From Bacteroidales bacterium UBA1192 (GTDB taxonomy: Bacteria > Bacteroidota > Bacteroidia > Bacteroidales > Bacteroidaceae), in contig DBYG01000048.1 in NCBI GenBank assembly GCA_002310175.1, forward strand, positions 38,003 through 100,305: a DNA stretch of 62,303 nt, read 5' to 3'. Every line of letters begins with the position of its first letter. Position 1 is the first letter of the stretch. Made by a program: the position numbers and the translations under genes. The notes under the pieces are model-generated. The model made no database searches. It was not told where the DNA came from and saw nothing but the letters and a program-made list of their open reading frames with translations. This document shows positions 7,246-16,556 of this stretch, piece by piece.

Positions 7246-9851
7246 TTGATGGCTTGGGTGAGGGATTCTACAGCTGCATGAAGACCGTCGGGATTCTTGC
7301 CGCCGGCGGTTGCGAAGTGGGGCTGTCCGCCGCCTCCGCCCTGAATGAGCCTGGCTGCCTCACGGACCATCTGTCCTGCATTGAAGCGGCTGGTCAGATC
7401 CTCGCTCACACTTACGGTGAGCATAGGCTTGTCAGCTTCTACACTGCCTATAATCACTATTGTGGACTGCGGGTGTTCGGCACGGATGCTGAACACCATA
7501 TCCTTGACCATAGCTGTTGTTCCTGGAATTACGGCGCTTATAACCTTGATTCCGTTTATGTCACGGGCCTGGCTGATGAGTCTTTCCTTAACCTGGGCGG
7601 CTTTCTCTTTGAGGAACTCCTCTACCTGTTTCTTAAGTGCGGCGTTCTCATCGATGGCCTTCTTTACAGCGGTCTCTATTGATGATCCGGGCAGTACGGC
7701 CTTCAGTGCCAGGATGGTATCCTGGATGCTATAGACCATATTCTCAACAGCCTCACCTGTGATAGCCTCTATGCGGCGTACACCTGCTGCGATTGAACTC
7801 TCGGATATGATTTTGAACATACCTATGCGGCCGGTTGATGAGGCATGTACACCACCGCAGAACTCTATCGAATTGCCGAACTGTACTACGCGTACACGGT
7901 CACCGTATTTCTCGCCGAACAGTGCGATTGCACCGAGCTTTTTGGCCTCCTCTATAGGAAGGTTACGATGTTCCTGAAGCGGCAGGTCCTCACGTATCTT
8001 GGCGTTAACCAGGCGCTCCACCTGACGGAGTTCCTCATCGGTCACCTTCTGGAAGTGCGAGAAGTCAAACCTCAGGCCATCGGGGGTTACCAATGAGCCC
8101 TTCTGCTCAACGTGCGTACCCAGTACCTCGCGCAGTGCCTCATCCACCAGGTGGGTTGCGGTGTGGTTGGCCTCGCAGGCGTGACGCTTGTCGGTATCCA
8201 CGCAGGCCATCATGGGAGCCTCGGGGTGTTGGGGCAGTTTCTTGGTTATGTGTACGGGCAGACCGTTCTCTTTCTTGGTGTCAATTATATCGATTGTCTC
8301 AAATTCACTTACTATTACGCCCTGATCACCTACCTGACCGCCCATCTCGGCATAGAACGGAGTCTTGTCCAGAACTATCTGGTAAATTATACCGCTCTTC
8401 TGCTTTACCTCGCGGTAGCGCAGTATGGATGTCTCATATTCGGTAAAGTCATAGCCTACAAACTCGGTTTCACCTTCCTTGAGTACAACCCAGTCACCAT
8501 TCTCAACTGCAGCTGCATTACGGGCGCGTGCCTTCTGCTTACCCATCTCCTCATTGAACTCGTTGATGTTGGCGCTCATGCCGTTCTCACGCAGTATAAG
8601 CTCAGTAAGGTCAAGCGGGAATCCGTAGGTATCATAGAGTGTGAAGGCGCTCACGCCGCTTATCTCTGTCTTACCGGTAGCCTTGGTGTCGGCCATAACC
8701 TTGTCAAGCAGTTTTATACCGGTGTCAAGGGTACGCAGGAATGACTCCTCTTCCTCAATGATCACCTTCTCTATGAGTGTCTTCTGGGCGTTCAGCTCGG
8801 GATATGCATCACCCATGTTGTCAATCAGTACGGGCAGCAGCTTGTACAGGAAAGCCTCCTTCTGGCCCAGGAACGTGTAGGCGTAACGTACTGCACGGCG
8901 CAGTATGCGGCGTATCACGTAACCGGCCTTGGCGTTGGACGGCAGCTGGCCGTCGGTGATGCTGAATGCTATGGTGCGGATATGGTCGGCAACAACGCGC
9001 ATGGCTATATCAACCTTCTCATCCTTTCCGTACTCAAGGCCGGTCAGCGCACCTATCTGCTTGATGATGGGCTGGAATACGTCTGTGTCATAGTTGGACT
9101 GCTTGCCCTGCAGGGTGCGTACCAGACGCTCAAATCCCATGCCGGTGTCTATAACCTTGGCGGGCAGGGGCTCCAGTGAGTGGTCAGCCTTGCGGTTGAA
9201 CTGCATGAACACCAGGTTCCATATCTCTATTACCTGGGGGTGGTCCTTGTTTACAAGGTCGCGGCCGGGTACCTGAGCCTTCTCAGCTTCAGAGCGTGAG
9301 TCCATGTGGATCTCACTGCAGGGGCCGCAGGGACCGGTATCACCCATCTCCCAGAAATTATCGTGCTTGTTGCCGTTAAGGATATGATCCTTGGGCAGGA
9401 ACTGCTCCCATATGGCGGCAGCCTCGTTGTCGCGCTCCAGACCCTCCTCGGGGCTACCCTCAAATACAGTAGCGTAGAGGTTTTTGGGGTCCAGTTTGAG
9501 AACATCCACCAGATACTCCCATGCCCAGCTTATGGCTTCTTTCTTAAAGTAGTCTCCGAAAGACCAGTTGCCCAGCATCTCGAACATGGTGTGGTGATAT
9601 GTGTCGTGACCTACCTCCTCAAGGTCATTGTGCTTGCCGCTTACGCGCAGACACTTCTGTGAGTCGGCCACACGGCGGCTTTTAGGGGCACGGTTACCCA
9701 GGATTATGTCCTTGAACTGATTCATACCGGCATTGGTGAACATAAGGGTGGGGTCATCCTTAACCACCATGGGGGCTGAAGGCACAATCAGATGCTCTTT
9801 ACTCTCAAAGAAACTCTTGAAGGAATCACGTATTTCCTTAGCTGTCATCAT
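7242..9851 (-). CDS. alaS: Alanine--tRNA ligase
   Basis: Charges tRNA-Ala with alanine in the cytoplasm and hydrolyses mischarged Ser/Gly-tRNA-Ala. The class II core runs from MMTAKEIRDSFKSFF through motif FTNAGMNQFKD and GMGFERLV. The editing domain has the zinc-binding HTATH near residue 575 and a downstream GGVHASSTG. The C-terminal DHHA1-like domain ends with the Gly-rich GGGGGQPHFATAGG. At 869 aa the length is normal. An upstream start at 9887 would be above the -7 box at 9881-9874, so the ATG at 9851 or the next ATG at 9848 is used. Its transcript is monocistronic and ends against the RecD-like gene. Confidence 0.97.
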   Translation of the reverse strand: MMTAKEIRDSFKSFFESKEHLIVPSAPMVVKDDPTLMFTNAGMNQFKDIILGNRAPKSRRVADSQKCLRVSGKHNDLEEVGHDTYHHTMFEMLGNWSFGDYFKKEAISWAWEYLVDVLKLDPKNLYATVFEGSPEEGLERDNEAAAIWEQFLPKDHILNGNKHDNFWEMGDTGPCGPCSEIHMDSRSEAEKAQVPGRDLVNKDHPQVIEIWNLVFMQFNRKADHSLEPLPAKVIDTGMGFERLVRTLQGKQSNYDTDVFQPIIKQIGALTGLEYGKDEKVDIAMRVVADHIRTIAFSITDGQLPSNAKAGYVIRRILRRAVRYAYTFLGQKEAFLYKLLPVLIDNMGDAYPELNAQKTLIEKVIIEEEESFLRTLDTGIKLLDKVMADTKATGKTEISGVSAFTLYDTYGFPLDLTELILRENGMSANINEFNEEMGKQKARARNAAAVENGDWVVLKEGETEFVGYDFTEYETSILRYREVKQKSGIIYQIVLDKTPFYAEMGGQVGDQGVIVSEFETIDIIDTKKENGLPVHITKKLPQHPEAPMMACVDTDKRHACEANHTATHLVDEALREVLGTHVEQKGSLVTPDGLRFDFSHFQKVTDEELRQVERLVNAKIREDLPLQEHRNLPIEEAKKLGAIALFGEKYGDRVRVVQFGNSIEFCGGVHASSTGRIGMFKIISESSIAAGVRRIEAITGEAVENMVYSIQDTILALKAVLPGSSIETAVKKAIDENAALKKQVEEFLKEKAAQVKERLISQARDINGIKVISAVIPGTTAMVKDMVFSIRAEHPQSTIVIIGSVEADKPMLTVSVSEDLTSRFNAGQMVREAARLIQGGGGGQPHFATAGGKNPDGLHAAVESLTQAIN

Positions 9852-9873
9852 GTATGTATAATTGATTGGGCTG

Positions 9874-9881
9874 CAAAGATA
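9874..9881 (-). promoter_or_regulatory. alaS -7 box
   Basis: Minus-strand TATCTTTG (9881 to 9874) matches TAnnTTTG and lies 23 bases before the alaS start. No clear TTTG is found upstream. Confidence 0.55.
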
Positions 9882-9953
9882 ATGCATGGAGAGAGGAGAA
9901 AAAAGAAGTTTTCCTATTTTTTATACTGAAGTACCGGGATATCTGATGACACA

Positions 9954-9985
9954 TTTGTAAAGATGTCCGCTTTTTACTACTTTTG
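9954..9985 (+). promoter_or_regulatory. Promoter for the M23 peptidase / merR pair
   Basis: TTTG (9954-9957), a 20-base spacer and TACTTTTG (9978-9985) make a full Bacteroidetes housekeeping promoter. The start would be near 9992, giving a leader of about 40 bases. Confidence 0.75.
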
Positions 9986-10034
9986 CATTTAGAGTTCCGG
10001 TAATGGGCTTTATGGTTCAGGAACATGTTAGCGG

Positions 10035-11003
10035 ATGAGAAAGGTTTATTACCAGTACGATGCTTCTGCCAGAGTCTATAAAAGAGTTTTTCCCACTCTC
10101 AGGCAAAAGTTCCTCCATTTCCTTGGGAGGCTCTTCTTTGCGGCCCTGTCGGGTGGCTTTTTTTTCCTGTTGTATTGGTTCTTGATAGACACTCCGTCAA
10201 TAGGCAGCCTGAGAGAGCAGAACTCACGGTTGCAGTCACAGTACAGATTGCTCTCCCATAAGGTGGATGATGCACTGCTTGTACTGAGCGACATAGAGGA
10301 ACGCGATGACAATCTGTACAGGGTGCTTTTGGAGGCTGACCCTGTTCCCGATGCAGTCAGACAATCCGGATATTATGGCACCAACAGATATTCCGAACTG
10401 GCAGATATGCCTCTCTCTGAGTTGGTAATCAGTACATCGCAAAAAATAGACCTCCTGGAGAAGAAGTTGTATGTACAGTCGCGTTCTTTCAATGAGGTGA
10501 TGGAACTGTCACGTGAGCAGGACCAGAAACTGGCAAGTATACCTGCTATACAGCCGGTATCAAACAAAGACCTGAAACGAACGGCATCAGGATATGGTTA
10601 CCGTTCTGACCCTATATATCACGTGACAACCTTCCATAAAGGTATGGATTTCGCTTGTGACACGGGCACTCCTGTTTATGCAACCGGTAATGGTGTAGTG
10701 ACTTTCGCCTCCAGACAGTCAGGGTACGGGAATATGGTGGTGATAGATCATGGGTATGGTTATGTTACAAGATATGCACATCTTAGCAAGATTCTTGTCA
10801 GGAACGGACAGAAGGTAATACGTGGTGAGGAGATAGGCGCTGTGGGCAATACTGGAAAGAGTACCGGTCCTCATTTACACTATGAGGTGATAGTTTCAGG
10901 AAACAATGTGAATCCTGTAAATTATTATTTTATGGATTTGGACGCCAATCAGTACGAGGAAATGATTGAACTGGCCGAGAATCATGGTAGAGTATTTGAT
11001 TGA
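10035..11003 (+). CDS. Membrane-anchored M23 (LytM) metallopeptidase
   Basis: A 322-aa murein hydrolase or murein-hydrolase activator. A transmembrane helix lies at residues 32-51, then a coiled coil at about 58-90 and another helical segment to about 165. The LytM domain begins near residue 185. Zinc ligands are visible: H201 and D205 in HKGMDFACD and the HxH of HLHYEV at 280-282. All are intact, so it should be active on peptide cross-links, unlike degenerate EnvC-type activators. It is followed after six bases by a MerR-type gene, and this pair is a recurrent arrangement in Bacteroidales as I recall it. Confidence 0.93.
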   Translation: MRKVYYQYDASARVYKRVFPTLRQKFLHFLGRLFFAALSGGFFFLLYWFLIDTPSIGSLREQNSRLQSQYRLLSHKVDDALLVLSDIEERDDNLYRVLLEADPVPDAVRQSGYYGTNRYSELADMPLSELVISTSQKIDLLEKKLYVQSRSFNEVMELSREQDQKLASIPAIQPVSNKDLKRTASGYGYRSDPIYHVTTFHKGMDFACDTGTPVYATGNGVVTFASRQSGYGNMVVIDHGYGYVTRYAHLSKILVRNGQKVIRGEEIGAVGNTGKSTGPHLHYEVIVSGNNVNPVNYYFMDLDANQYEEMIELAENHGRVFD

Positions 11004-11009
11004 TAGCTT

Positions 11010-11375
11010 ATGGCACTGAAGAAAGACAAAATACTCAAGAAGTATTACACTATAGGTGAAGTTTCAGAGCAACTCGGTATTCCTGAGAGTACGCTTCGGT
11101 ACTGGGAGAAGGAGTTTAATGAAATTTCTCCCAAGAAATCAAAGAGCGGCAAACGCCAGTATACGACTGCAGACATAGATCAGATTAAGCTCATAAATCA
11201 TCTTGTAAAGGAAAAATCACTTACAATCAAAGGTGCTAAGGACCGAATTAAAGAGAATCCCAAAGTCACTATGGACGTTCATGAGATAGTTAATCATCTG
11301 AAGAAAGTCAGGGAGGAGCTCTGGGCTATCTATAAAGAGCTTGACTCTATTCCTCCTTGCGGACAACCGTTGTGA
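11010..11375 (+). CDS. MerR-family transcriptional regulator (121 aa)
   Basis: Winged helix-turn-helix DNA-binding protein. The N-terminal region YYTIGEVSEQLGIPESTLRY with WEKEFNEISPKKSKSGKRQY is the MerR HTH and wing; the C-terminal part is short and helical, without the Cys residues of metal sensors. Effector and targets are unknown. It lies six bases after the LytM peptidase gene, so it is co-transcribed. Its last 29 bases overlap the 3' end of the convergent RSH gene, so the two mRNAs are complementary there. Confidence 0.92.
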   Translation: MALKKDKILKKYYTIGEVSEQLGIPESTLRYWEKEFNEISPKKSKSGKRQYTTADIDQIKLINHLVKEKSLTIKGAKDRIKENPKVTMDVHEIVNHLKKVREELWAIYKELDSIPPCGQPL

Positions 11376-13590
11376 TATTTGAAATCTTCTTAAGACCTTT
11401 CTGGATATTCTCAAGGTCGCTCAGACTATGGACCATGACGCTTATGGTTCCTTCAAATAGTCCCTCCTTGGATTCGATGACAAGTTTATTCATGTTTACA
11501 TTCATCTTTCGTGAGATGACTTCAGTCACCTTGGCCAGAGTCCCTATACTGTCAACACCTTTCATATAAATGGTGGCAGGAAACAGACTGTTTTCAATGT
11601 TCCATTCAACGGTGAGTATGCTGTTCCCCTTTCCGGCCTTCATCTTATTTGCCACCTCGCACTTGCGTTTGTGAATGGTTATATGGCCGGTTTCATCGGC
11701 GAAACCCAGGACTGAATCCCCGGGAACAGGATGACAGCATGCGGCGAATGTATATTTATGGGAATCAAGGTCATTTATAATAAGTGTTTTCCGGACATCC
11801 ACTCTATCTTGCGTGATGGCCGGCTTTCCTCCGTTTTCACTGTTTTTGTCTTTAGAGGAGAAGGATGACCAGAAACGTTTGTACCAGCTGCCTCCGTTTT
11901 CACCTTTGAGAATATTACGCTCGGCATCACCCAATATTATTTTCTTCTGGCCAAGGGCTATCATGAGTTTGTCTCTTCCACTGATTCCGTGAAGTGTGCA
12001 GATACGGTCTATCTTGTCCGAATCCGATTCCAGTTCTTCCTTTGCAAGAAACTCATGGAATATAGCCTCTCCAAATTTTTGGTTGGATCGTTCTTCCTTG
12101 CGTAGCAGTTGCTTGATTTTACCTCTGGCTTTGGCGGTAGTGGCAAAATCAAGCCATTCCGGGATTATCTTCTGGTTCTTGGATGTAAGAATCTCCACCT
12201 GATCACCGCTCTGAAGTTCATAATTCACGGCCTCAAGCTTATGATTGACTTTGGCACCAATACAGTGTGTTCCCATAAATGTATGTATGGTGAAGGCAAA
12301 GTCAAGAACAGTACTTCCTTGGGGCATTGTGCGTAACTCACCTTTGGGCGTAAAGATAAATATTTCCGAAGAATATAGGTTGAGTTTGATCGTATCAAGG
12401 AAATCCATGGAATCCGGCTGCGGATCCTCAAGTATCTCCTTTATGGTCTCGAGCCAATGATCCAGTTCCGTCTCATCCTCTTCATATGTTGTCCCGTCCT
12501 TGTATTTCCAATGTGCGGCAATTCCCTGTTCAGCAATATCATCCATTCGGGTACTTCGGATCTGCACCTCCACCCATTGTCCGGTATTGCTCATAAGAGT
12601 TACATGTAGAGCCTGGTATCCGTTGGCTTTGGGGTGTGTCACCCAGTCACGGAAGCGGTCCGGATGTGATTTATATATTTTGGTCAATGCCAGATAGATG
12701 TCAAAGCATTCGCTTTGTTCATGTTCAGGAGAGATGGGTTCGAACACAATTCTTACAGCAAGGATGTCAAACACTTCCTCAAAGGTAAGGGAGTTCTTGT
12801 TCATCTTTTTCCAAATGGAGTACGGAGTCTTGATGCGTCCGCAAATGTTGTAGTGAAGCCCGAGACTGTCAAGTTTTGCAATAATCGGCTTAGTGAAGTC
12901 TTCATAGGTGCGATCCAGTTCACTGCGCAGAACAGAGAGCTTGTCCAGTATCTCCTTGTATTCTTCAGGGTGCTCGTATTTGAAGCTAAGGTCTTCGAGT
13001 TCGGTTTTGATCTTGTTGAGCCCAAGCCTGTAAGCCAGGGGGGCATACAGGTAGAGTGTCTCACCGGCAATCTTGTACTGTTTGCGGGGCAACATGCTGT
13101 CCAGTGTGCGCATGTTATGAAGACGGTCTGCTATCTTGATCAGAATGACACGTATGTCATCCGACATGGTGAGAAGCAGTTTCTTGAAGTTTTCTGCTTG
13201 TGCTGATGCTTTGTCTCCGAAAATTCCACCGGCAATTTTTGTCAGACCGTCAACGATCTGTGCTATCTTGGGTCCGAAAACATTCTTGATGTCATCAGTA
13301 GTATAGTCAGTGTCCTCCACAACATCATGCAGGAGAGCAGAGCATATAGATGTAGAACCTAAACCTATCTCGCTGCATACAATCTGGGCTACGGCAAGGG
13401 GATGCATGATGTATGGTTCCCCTGAGTGACGACGTATTCCTTTGTGGGCCTGACGGGCAAACATGAAGGCATTGGTGATTTTTTCCACCCTCTTCCTGTG
13501 TTTGGTCTGCAGATAGGAATCAATCAAATGCTGGAAAGCTTCATCGATCTGTCTCTCTTCGTCGGGCGAAAATAAACTATCATCACTCAT
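11347..13590 (-). CDS. Bifunctional (p)ppGpp synthetase/hydrolase, RelA/SpoT homologue
   Basis: Makes and degrades (p)ppGpp in the stringent response. The N-terminal HD domain has the hydrolase residues HD at 88-89 with ED at 92-93 and the KIADRLHNMRT motif near 152-162. The synthetase domain has RIKTPYSIWKKM, the substrate loop around HPKANGYQALHVTL and EVQIRS. A TGS domain follows (ELRTMPQGSTVLDFAF), then a zinc-finger-like CCHPVPGD and a C-terminal ACT domain. Both catalytic sites look intact, so it is a long, bifunctional RSH of 747 aa. It is the last gene of a minus-strand run parA-parB-DUF5683-mltD-RSH; the gap to mltD is 13 bases. Confidence 0.95.
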   Translation of the reverse strand: MSDDSLFSPDEERQIDEAFQHLIDSYLQTKHRKRVEKITNAFMFARQAHKGIRRHSGEPYIMHPLAVAQIVCSEIGLGSTSICSALLHDVVEDTDYTTDDIKNVFGPKIAQIVDGLTKIAGGIFGDKASAQAENFKKLLLTMSDDIRVILIKIADRLHNMRTLDSMLPRKQYKIAGETLYLYAPLAYRLGLNKIKTELEDLSFKYEHPEEYKEILDKLSVLRSELDRTYEDFTKPIIAKLDSLGLHYNICGRIKTPYSIWKKMNKNSLTFEEVFDILAVRIVFEPISPEHEQSECFDIYLALTKIYKSHPDRFRDWVTHPKANGYQALHVTLMSNTGQWVEVQIRSTRMDDIAEQGIAAHWKYKDGTTYEEDETELDHWLETIKEILEDPQPDSMDFLDTIKLNLYSSEIFIFTPKGELRTMPQGSTVLDFAFTIHTFMGTHCIGAKVNHKLEAVNYELQSGDQVEILTSKNQKIIPEWLDFATTAKARGKIKQLLRKEERSNQKFGEAIFHEFLAKEELESDSDKIDRICTLHGISGRDKLMIALGQKKIILGDAERNILKGENGGSWYKRFWSSFSSKDKNSENGGKPAITQDRVDVRKTLIINDLDSHKYTFAACCHPVPGDSVLGFADETGHITIHKRKCEVANKMKAGKGNSILTVEWNIENSLFPATIYMKGVDSIGTLAKVTEVISRKMNVNMNKLVIESKEGLFEGTISVMVHSLSDLENIQKGLKKISNITTVVRKEE

Positions 13591-13603
13591 TTTATCATGT
13601 AAT

Positions 13604-14872
13604 TTATCGGTTATAAATTCTCAATGTCTTGCCAGCTCTTATGTTATCACTTTTCAAGTTGTTCCAGTTCTTTATGTTCCTGACGGTGGTGTGATATTTT
13701 CTGGCTATAGAGCCAAGTGTCTCTCCGGATTTGATTTTGTGGGTGACATAGGTGACACGGTTAGTCATGTCATCATTGATTGCGGCTAGCTTGGCTTTGG
13801 GAAAGAGATTTTCAGTGTCGTACTCATATAGCGAATCACCTGCCTCAAGCAGTGGACGTATGAATTGTTGCGGGAGGGTGAGTACACAGGTGCGATAGGC
13901 TCCGGGTATCACATCGGTGAGATATTGCGGATTCAATGCCTTCAGTTCATCTGTACTTATATCGCAAAAGTGGGTTATCTGACTGAAATGCAGGTTCCTC
14001 CCTATAAGTAATGTGTCAGTCTGTTGGGGACGGACTGATTCCATTGGGCAAATACCGTGCTCCTTGTAATAACTCATTGCATAGTTTACTGCAATGAATG
14101 CCGGCAAGTAGCCGCGGGTTTCCCGAGGCAAGTACGGATATATATCCCAGAAACTGGTTTTTCCTCCTGAACGGGTGATAGCTTTCGTGATGTTGCCAGG
14201 TCCGCAATTGTATGCCGAGATGGCAAGGGACCAGTCGCCAAACGTGTCATATAGATCTTTCAGATGGTGGGCAGCGGCATCAGTCTCCTTAATCACATCA
14301 TATCGGTCATCAACCAGACTGTTTACGTATAGGCCGTAGTTGCGTCCTGTACTGTAGATGAACTGCCACATACCGGCTGCTCCGGCACGTGAGTATGCAC
14401 GTGGCTTGAGGGCCGATTCCACTATCGGCAGATATTTGAGTTCTATGGGTACATTGTAGCGTAAAAGAGCCTCAACAAAAATTTCCTCGTACATGGGAAG
14501 CATTCCGAGGGCAAAAGCTACAGCTTTCCTGTTCCGGACCAGATATGCATCAATGGAGTTGCGCACAATACTGTTGTAAGGCATTTCCACAATGGTGGGC
14601 AGATTGTTCAGGCGAGCAGCATAGACGGAATCACTGAAAACGGGATTTACCGAACCGTCAATACAATCAGAGTCATAAGACATGTACTGTTTGGCGAACC
14701 AGAGCTCCATGAGACTATCCACATCAAAACTCATACTCTCAGGTAAGTCAGACATTAGGGAGTCAGCGGACAGGACATCAACATTTCCGGTTACGCTGTC
14801 TGTTGCATCGGAGGATACTGTCTGTTCCATTCCGACCAGAGTCATTGCCAATAAAAGTGAAGCGCTTACCAT
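13604..14872 (-). CDS. Membrane-bound lytic murein transglycosylase (MltD-like) with LysM
   Basis: Cleaves the MurNAc-GlcNAc bond of peptidoglycan, forming 1,6-anhydro ends. The N-terminus (MVSASLLLAMTLVGME) is a signal-like segment. The SLT domain spans about 135-260, with the probable catalytic Glu at residue 152 in VESALKPRAYS and the family motif AGAAGMWQF. One LysM repeat closes the protein (SGETLGSIARKYHTTVRNIK, residues about 380-420). E. coli MltD carries two LysM repeats, so this copy is slightly shorter. Its start overlaps the DUF5683 stop by one base (TGATG), indicating translational coupling. Confidence 0.92.
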   Translation of the reverse strand: MVSASLLLAMTLVGMEQTVSSDATDSVTGNVDVLSADSLMSDLPESMSFDVDSLMELWFAKQYMSYDSDCIDGSVNPVFSDSVYAARLNNLPTIVEMPYNSIVRNSIDAYLVRNRKAVAFALGMLPMYEEIFVEALLRYNVPIELKYLPIVESALKPRAYSRAGAAGMWQFIYSTGRNYGLYVNSLVDDRYDVIKETDAAAHHLKDLYDTFGDWSLAISAYNCGPGNITKAITRSGGKTSFWDIYPYLPRETRGYLPAFIAVNYAMSYYKEHGICPMESVRPQQTDTLLIGRNLHFSQITHFCDISTDELKALNPQYLTDVIPGAYRTCVLTLPQQFIRPLLEAGDSLYEYDTENLFPKAKLAAINDDMTNRVTYVTHKIKSGETLGSIARKYHTTVRNIKNWNNLKSDNIRAGKTLRIYNR

Positions 14873-15687
14873 CAGAAACAGAATGCTAATGAGAATCCGG
14901 ATGAAGCGGTTCCCCGGTTGTCAATAATGATATTGGGCTCCACGCGAAGACTCAGGTCGCTGGATATGTCAAAATGGGAGAGTTCGGCATCGACATAAGC
15001 GTCGATGGCTGAGATTATATACATACCTGCGAAAGCGAATATGCTGAGGTCACGGTATCTGCGATATTTGTCTTTACGCTTTTTGAATACGTCTTTGAGC
15101 CAATCTATAGTATAATTGTCAATCTCGTAGTGGGGAGGGAGGAAATCCTCATAACTTTTGGTAGAGGGGTCATTATCCATAATATCCACATAGGCATTCT
15201 GATAATCCTTGTATGTAGACTGGTTCCATGTCAACGCATATACACATCCCACAAATCCTCCATAGACTATGGGCAACTTCCAATATTTGTGATTATATAT
15301 CTGTCCACCCCCGGGGATGAGCAACGACATCCAGACTGCTTTTCTCGGCTCAGGTTCCCAGTCCGGAGCGGAACGCAGGTACATGGCGGTCTGTATGCTG
15401 TCCTTATCTTTCCATGTGAGTCTCCGGTTTCCGGTCATGGGTTCATCGTTCGGAATCATTGTTGAATCGGAAGGCTGGTAGGAGGAAAGGTTCCTGATGT
15501 ATTCAAGCTCCTGTTGCCATTGTGCAGTATCATTGAGTGACCTATACAAACTGTCGATACGGGCAGTCCGAAGAGTATCTTCATGAAGGTTGATAGGCCT
15601 GACTGCCCTCTGCGAATATGCCGTTCGCGCTACTGGCACAAGCAGTAGGATAAAAATTGACAGCTTATATAGGAGGGAACGGGTCAT
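14872..15687 (-). CDS. DUF5683 domain protein
   Basis: A 271-aa envelope protein. A signal peptide (LLYKLSIFILLLVPVARTAY) leads into a low-complexity acidic segment. The conserved domain starts near residue 117 with KAVWMSLLIPGGGQIYNHKY and includes hydrophobic segments, so it is likely embedded in the membrane. This matches DUF5683 as I remember it, a Bacteroidetes family without a proven role. Its stable place between parB and mltD suggests a link to the cell envelope or division, which is inference. Its start overlaps the parB stop by four bases. Confidence 0.82.
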   Translation of the reverse strand: MTRSLLYKLSIFILLLVPVARTAYSQRAVRPINLHEDTLRTARIDSLYRSLNDTAQWQQELEYIRNLSSYQPSDSTMIPNDEPMTGNRRLTWKDKDSIQTAMYLRSAPDWEPEPRKAVWMSLLIPGGGQIYNHKYWKLPIVYGGFVGCVYALTWNQSTYKDYQNAYVDIMDNDPSTKSYEDFLPPHYEIDNYTIDWLKDVFKKRKDKYRRYRDLSIFAFAGMYIISAIDAYVDAELSHFDISSDLSLRVEPNIIIDNRGTASSGFSLAFCF

Positions 15688-16556
15688 TTGTTTATTCTAT
15701 CAAGCAATTCTATCACTCTTGCCAGTTCGGCCTCATTCTTGAAAGTTATGTTTATGCTTCCTTTGCCACTCTTGCTGCATTTGATGTTTACGTTAGTTCC
15801 AAAATATGAAGAAAGGTTTTTTTTCAATGGTTCAAACTTTTCTTCCATCTTTATGTTTCCGGTTTTAGCGTTGTTGTTCCCTTCATTGATTTTTCGGACT
15901 TTCTCTTCAACCATCCTGACAGAGTATCCGTACTGTTTCAGTTCATGGAACAGGCGGAGCTGTTTTATAGGATCGTCTATTGCCAGAAGAGCGCGTGCAT
16001 GTCCCATGTCTATTTCCCTGTTCTTGAGAGCCATCTGTATCTCGGCAGGAAGTTTGAGCAGCCTTATGTAATTAGCTATTGTAGCCCGCTTTTTCCCTAT
16101 TCTGGTGCTGAGCTGTTCCTGGGTCATGTCATAGACCTCCAGAAGGTGTTGGCAGGCAAGAGCCACTTCCATTGAATTCAGATCCTCACGCTGAATGTTT
16201 TCTATGAGTGCCATTTCCATGACGTTCTCATCGTCGGCTGTGCGTATATATGCCGGCATGGCCTCAAGACCTGCCATCCTGGCGGCACGGAATCGCCTTT
16301 CACCAGCTATAATCTGATATTCGTTCTCCGATTTCTTGCGAAGCGTGATGGGTTGTATGATTCCTATTTCACGTATGGATTCCGATAGTTCAATGAGACT
16401 TTCCTCATCGAAATCCCTGCGCGGCTGGCTGGGGTTGGCGTGAATTTGAGCAAGAGGTATTTCGCTTATTGAAGATGAACCGGATGTCCTCACAAGTTCT
16501 GTCGATATAAGCGCGTCAAGACCGCGTCCCAATGCTGATTTCTTATTTGTTTTCAT
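15684..16556 (-). CDS. parB: Chromosome-partitioning protein ParB
   Basis: Binds centromere-like parS sites and, as a CTP switch in characterised homologues, spreads on DNA to position the replication origin. Residues about 28-115 form the ParB nuclease-like domain with GERRFRAARMAG and ENIQREDLN. The helix-turn-helix region follows (MTQEQLSTRIGKKRATIANY) near 145-170. The C-terminal part is a dimerisation domain. At 290 aa it is normal. It overlaps parA by four bases. No parS site was recognised in the window. Confidence 0.96.
   Translation of the reverse strand: MKTNKKSALGRGLDALISTELVRTSGSSSISEIPLAQIHANPSQPRRDFDEESLIELSESIREIGIIQPITLRKKSENEYQIIAGERRFRAARMAGLEAMPAYIRTADDENVMEMALIENIQREDLNSMEVALACQHLLEVYDMTQEQLSTRIGKKRATIANYIRLLKLPAEIQMALKNREIDMGHARALLAIDDPIKQLRLFHELKQYGYSVRMVEEKVRKINEGNNNAKTGNIKMEEKFEPLKKNLSSYFGTNVNIKCSKSGKGSINITFKNEAELARVIELLDRINK

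Noticed and set aside
8112..8744. 210-aa ORF on the plus strand inside alaS
   Set aside because: It is antisense to an intact, motif-complete alaS and has no domain of its own.
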